DNA from: an uncultured bacterium
Lineage (GTDB): Bacteria; Patescibacteriota; Minisyncoccia; Phycocordibacterales; GWA1-40-21
Direction: 5' to 3'
DNA: 6,431 nt
Assembly: GCA_903824735.1 (NCBI GenBank)
Contig: CAIJXO010000110.1
Span: forward strand, 1 to 6,431
Part shown: one piece after another, positions 5,965-6,431 of the stretch
Layout: every line of letters starts with the position of its first letter
Position numbering within the stretch: the first letter of the stretch is position 1
Notes under the pieces: generated by a model
What the model saw: only the letters and a program-made list of their open reading frames with translations
Database searches by the model: none
Told to the model about the DNA's origin: nothing
Made by a program: the position numbers and the translations under genes

Positions 5965-6228
5965 CTACTCTTTTCTCCATTCTTCCCAACCAGCAGGGGC
6001 CTGGTCACCTACCTTTGGTTCGTTTTCGAGGTGTAGTGCATCTCTTTGTAAATCACTATCTGTCCACTCCGGTTTTGTTGGTTCTACTTTTGAAATTTTT
6101 CCTGTACTTGGATCAATTTCCATACTGAATCCAGTTGTCCAATTTACGCCAGCCTCTCTTCCGCTTTGATAACCCACAACACTTCTTACCATGCTTTCAA
6201 CTGACTCTCTTTTATTGCCTTCTCCCAT
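5965..6228 (-). CDS. Small acidic hypothetical protein, 87 residues
   Basis: The ATG at 6228 begins a soluble, acidic protein (17 Asp/Glu against 11 Lys/Arg) with no cysteines, no membrane helix and no signal peptide. Tryptophans at 30, 55, 81 and 84 are notable for the size; the last two form the C-terminal W-E-E-W-R-K-E. The middle contains a turn-rich, possibly beta-hairpin segment (FSMEIDPSTGKISKVEP). I do not recognise the family. Support for it being a real gene: a dyad and a plausible promoter directly upstream, a well-formed terminator directly downstream, and a start immediately followed by a codon series without rare-looking residues. Against: it is short, there is no Shine-Dalgarno (the leader is A/T-only), and an opposite-strand frame of 73 codons overlaps it. 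On balance I take it as a real single-gene transcription unit of unknown function. Confidence 0.72.
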   Translation of the reverse strand: MGEGNKRESVESMVRSVVGYQSGREAGVNWTTGFSMEIDPSTGKISKVEPTKPEWTDSDLQRDALHLENEPKVGDQAPAGWEEWRKE

Positions 6229-6237
6229 ATTTTTTTA

Positions 6238-6267
6238 ATTAACTATTAAAATTGGAGTGATTCCAAT
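6238..6267 (-). promoter_or_regulatory. Candidate promoter with overlapping palindrome for the 87-residue gene
   Basis: On the minus strand TTGGAA (6261-6266) and GTTAAT (6238-6243) are 17 bases apart, each matching consensus at four of six positions. The -10 ends 9 bases before the ATG. A perfect inverted repeat with 6-base arms, ATTGGA (6251-6256) and TCCAAT (6262-6267) around 5 bases, covers the -35, the position of a repressor operator. The palindrome is certain; the promoter is a moderate match. Confidence 0.4.
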
Positions 6268-6279
6268 AACCCCATTTTA

Positions 6280-6288
6280 CCCCCCCCC
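6280..6288. repeat. Homopolymer of nine C
   Basis: A run of nine cytosines lies just upstream of the candidate promoter of the 87-residue gene. Such runs are prone to slippage in cells and to length errors in sequencing, so the exact count is uncertain. Confidence 0.6.
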
Positions 6289-6320
6289 AACAAAAATGCA
6301 AGGGCCTAACCACCTCCCCT

Positions 6321-6403
6321 CGCCGACCTGCCCGCCATCGCTACGCTCAGGCGTTGCCGGCGGGCTCGGGACTCCCGCCCGAACGACCGTTCGGTCGGGC
6401 GGG
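6321..6403. repeat. G+C-rich palindromic intergenic element
   Basis: About 76% G+C over 6321-6410, unlike the A/T-rich bases just before it. Two inverted repeats stand side by side. The first has arms GCCCGCC (6330-6336) and GGCGGGC (6359-6365) around a 22-base loop containing TCGCTACGCTCAGG. The second has arms CCCGCCCGA (6374-6382) and TCGGGCGGG (6395-6403). The inside of the second offers competing folds: CCGAACG/CGTTCGG (6379-6394) and CGACCG/CGGTCG (6384-6397). No reading frame of note covers it. The pattern is that of a dispersed REP-like element; similar TCGCTACGCTCAGG words are, as I recall, repeated in other CPR-type genomes. A second copy is not present in this window. Confidence 0.55.
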
Positions 6404-6421
6404 CCTCCTTAGAAAAGGAGG
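6404..6421 (+). promoter_or_regulatory. Hairpin burying a perfect Shine-Dalgarno, AAGGAGG
   Basis: CCTCCTT (6404-6410), loop AGAA, AAGGAGG (6415-6421): a perfect 7-bp stem. The right arm is a full anti-16S complement followed by 10 purine-rich bases to the end of the window, so a plus-strand gene could start just past 6431. If so, the left arm acts as a built-in anti-Shine-Dalgarno. There is no U tract on either strand, which argues against a terminator. Confidence 0.4.
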
Positions 6422-6431
6422 AGAAAGCGGA

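Noticed and set aside
5948..6169. 73-codon plus-strand frame overlapping the 87-residue gene
   Set aside because: It begins within the terminator side of the minus-strand gene, ends without a terminator, and is Ser/Phe-rich as expected of an antisense shadow. The minus-strand gene has promoter and terminator support.
6321..6403. CRISPR repeat or intrinsic terminator in the G+C-rich block
   Set aside because: No regularly spaced direct repeats occur, and neither strand has a U tract after the stems.
6404..6421. Antisense 3' end of a 16S rRNA gene, suggested by CCTCCTT/AAGGAGG
   Set aside because: The bases after AAGGAGG (agaaagcgga) do not continue as the conserved GTGATCCAGCC, and no rRNA sequence flanks it.

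Overview
This window looks like a piece of a small-genome bacterium of the Candidate Phyla Radiation (Patescibacteria), most likely of the Parcubacteria type. The reasons are compact genes with short or overlapping junctions, A+T-leaning coding sequence with standard-code stops (only TAA and TAG seen, no in-frame TGA read as an amino acid), a TraR/DksA-type protein with a C-x2-C/C-x2-H zinc site, and a single-pass membrane protein whose motifs I associate, from memory, with uncharacterised proteins of these phyla. The lineage is an inference; there is no rRNA or marker set here to prove it.

Layout. The left edge carries the 3' part of a plus-strand coiled-coil protein (2-643). It converges on a minus-strand block, and the two stop codons share the four bases TTAA. 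Read in its direction of transcription, the minus block is: an 87-residue orphan protein (6228-5965) followed by its own intrinsic terminator (5935-5903); pnp, polynucleotide phosphorylase (5819-3699); a single-pass membrane protein of unknown function (3670-2606) with a near-consensus promoter buried in the end of pnp; a TraR/DksA-family zinc-finger regulator (2551-2195); and comM/yifB, the AAA+ Mg-chelatase-like helicase associated with natural transformation (2169-640). Gaps between pnp and comM are 25 to 54 bases with no terminator hairpin, so these four genes may be read together, with internal promoters ahead of the membrane protein and the zinc-finger gene.

Functionally the block mixes RNA turnover (PNPase), a possible RNA-polymerase-binding regulator (DksA-like) and DNA uptake/recombination (ComM); the membrane protein is the real unknown. 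Nothing in the window is a recognisable defence system, CRISPR array, transposon or tRNA/rRNA gene.

The non-coding DNA is the more unusual part. A 12-bp perfect palindrome upstream of pnp matches the Gram-positive LexA box consensus at 13 of 14 positions. An 18-bp dyad sits in a 19-bp promoter spacer ahead of the zinc-finger gene, next to a perfect DnaA box. The right end (6301-6431) is a sharp G+C-rich block, about 76% G+C over 6321-6410, made of stacked inverted repeats, ending in a hairpin that buries a perfect AAGGAGG Shine-Dalgarno sequence that may serve a plus-strand gene starting just past the window.
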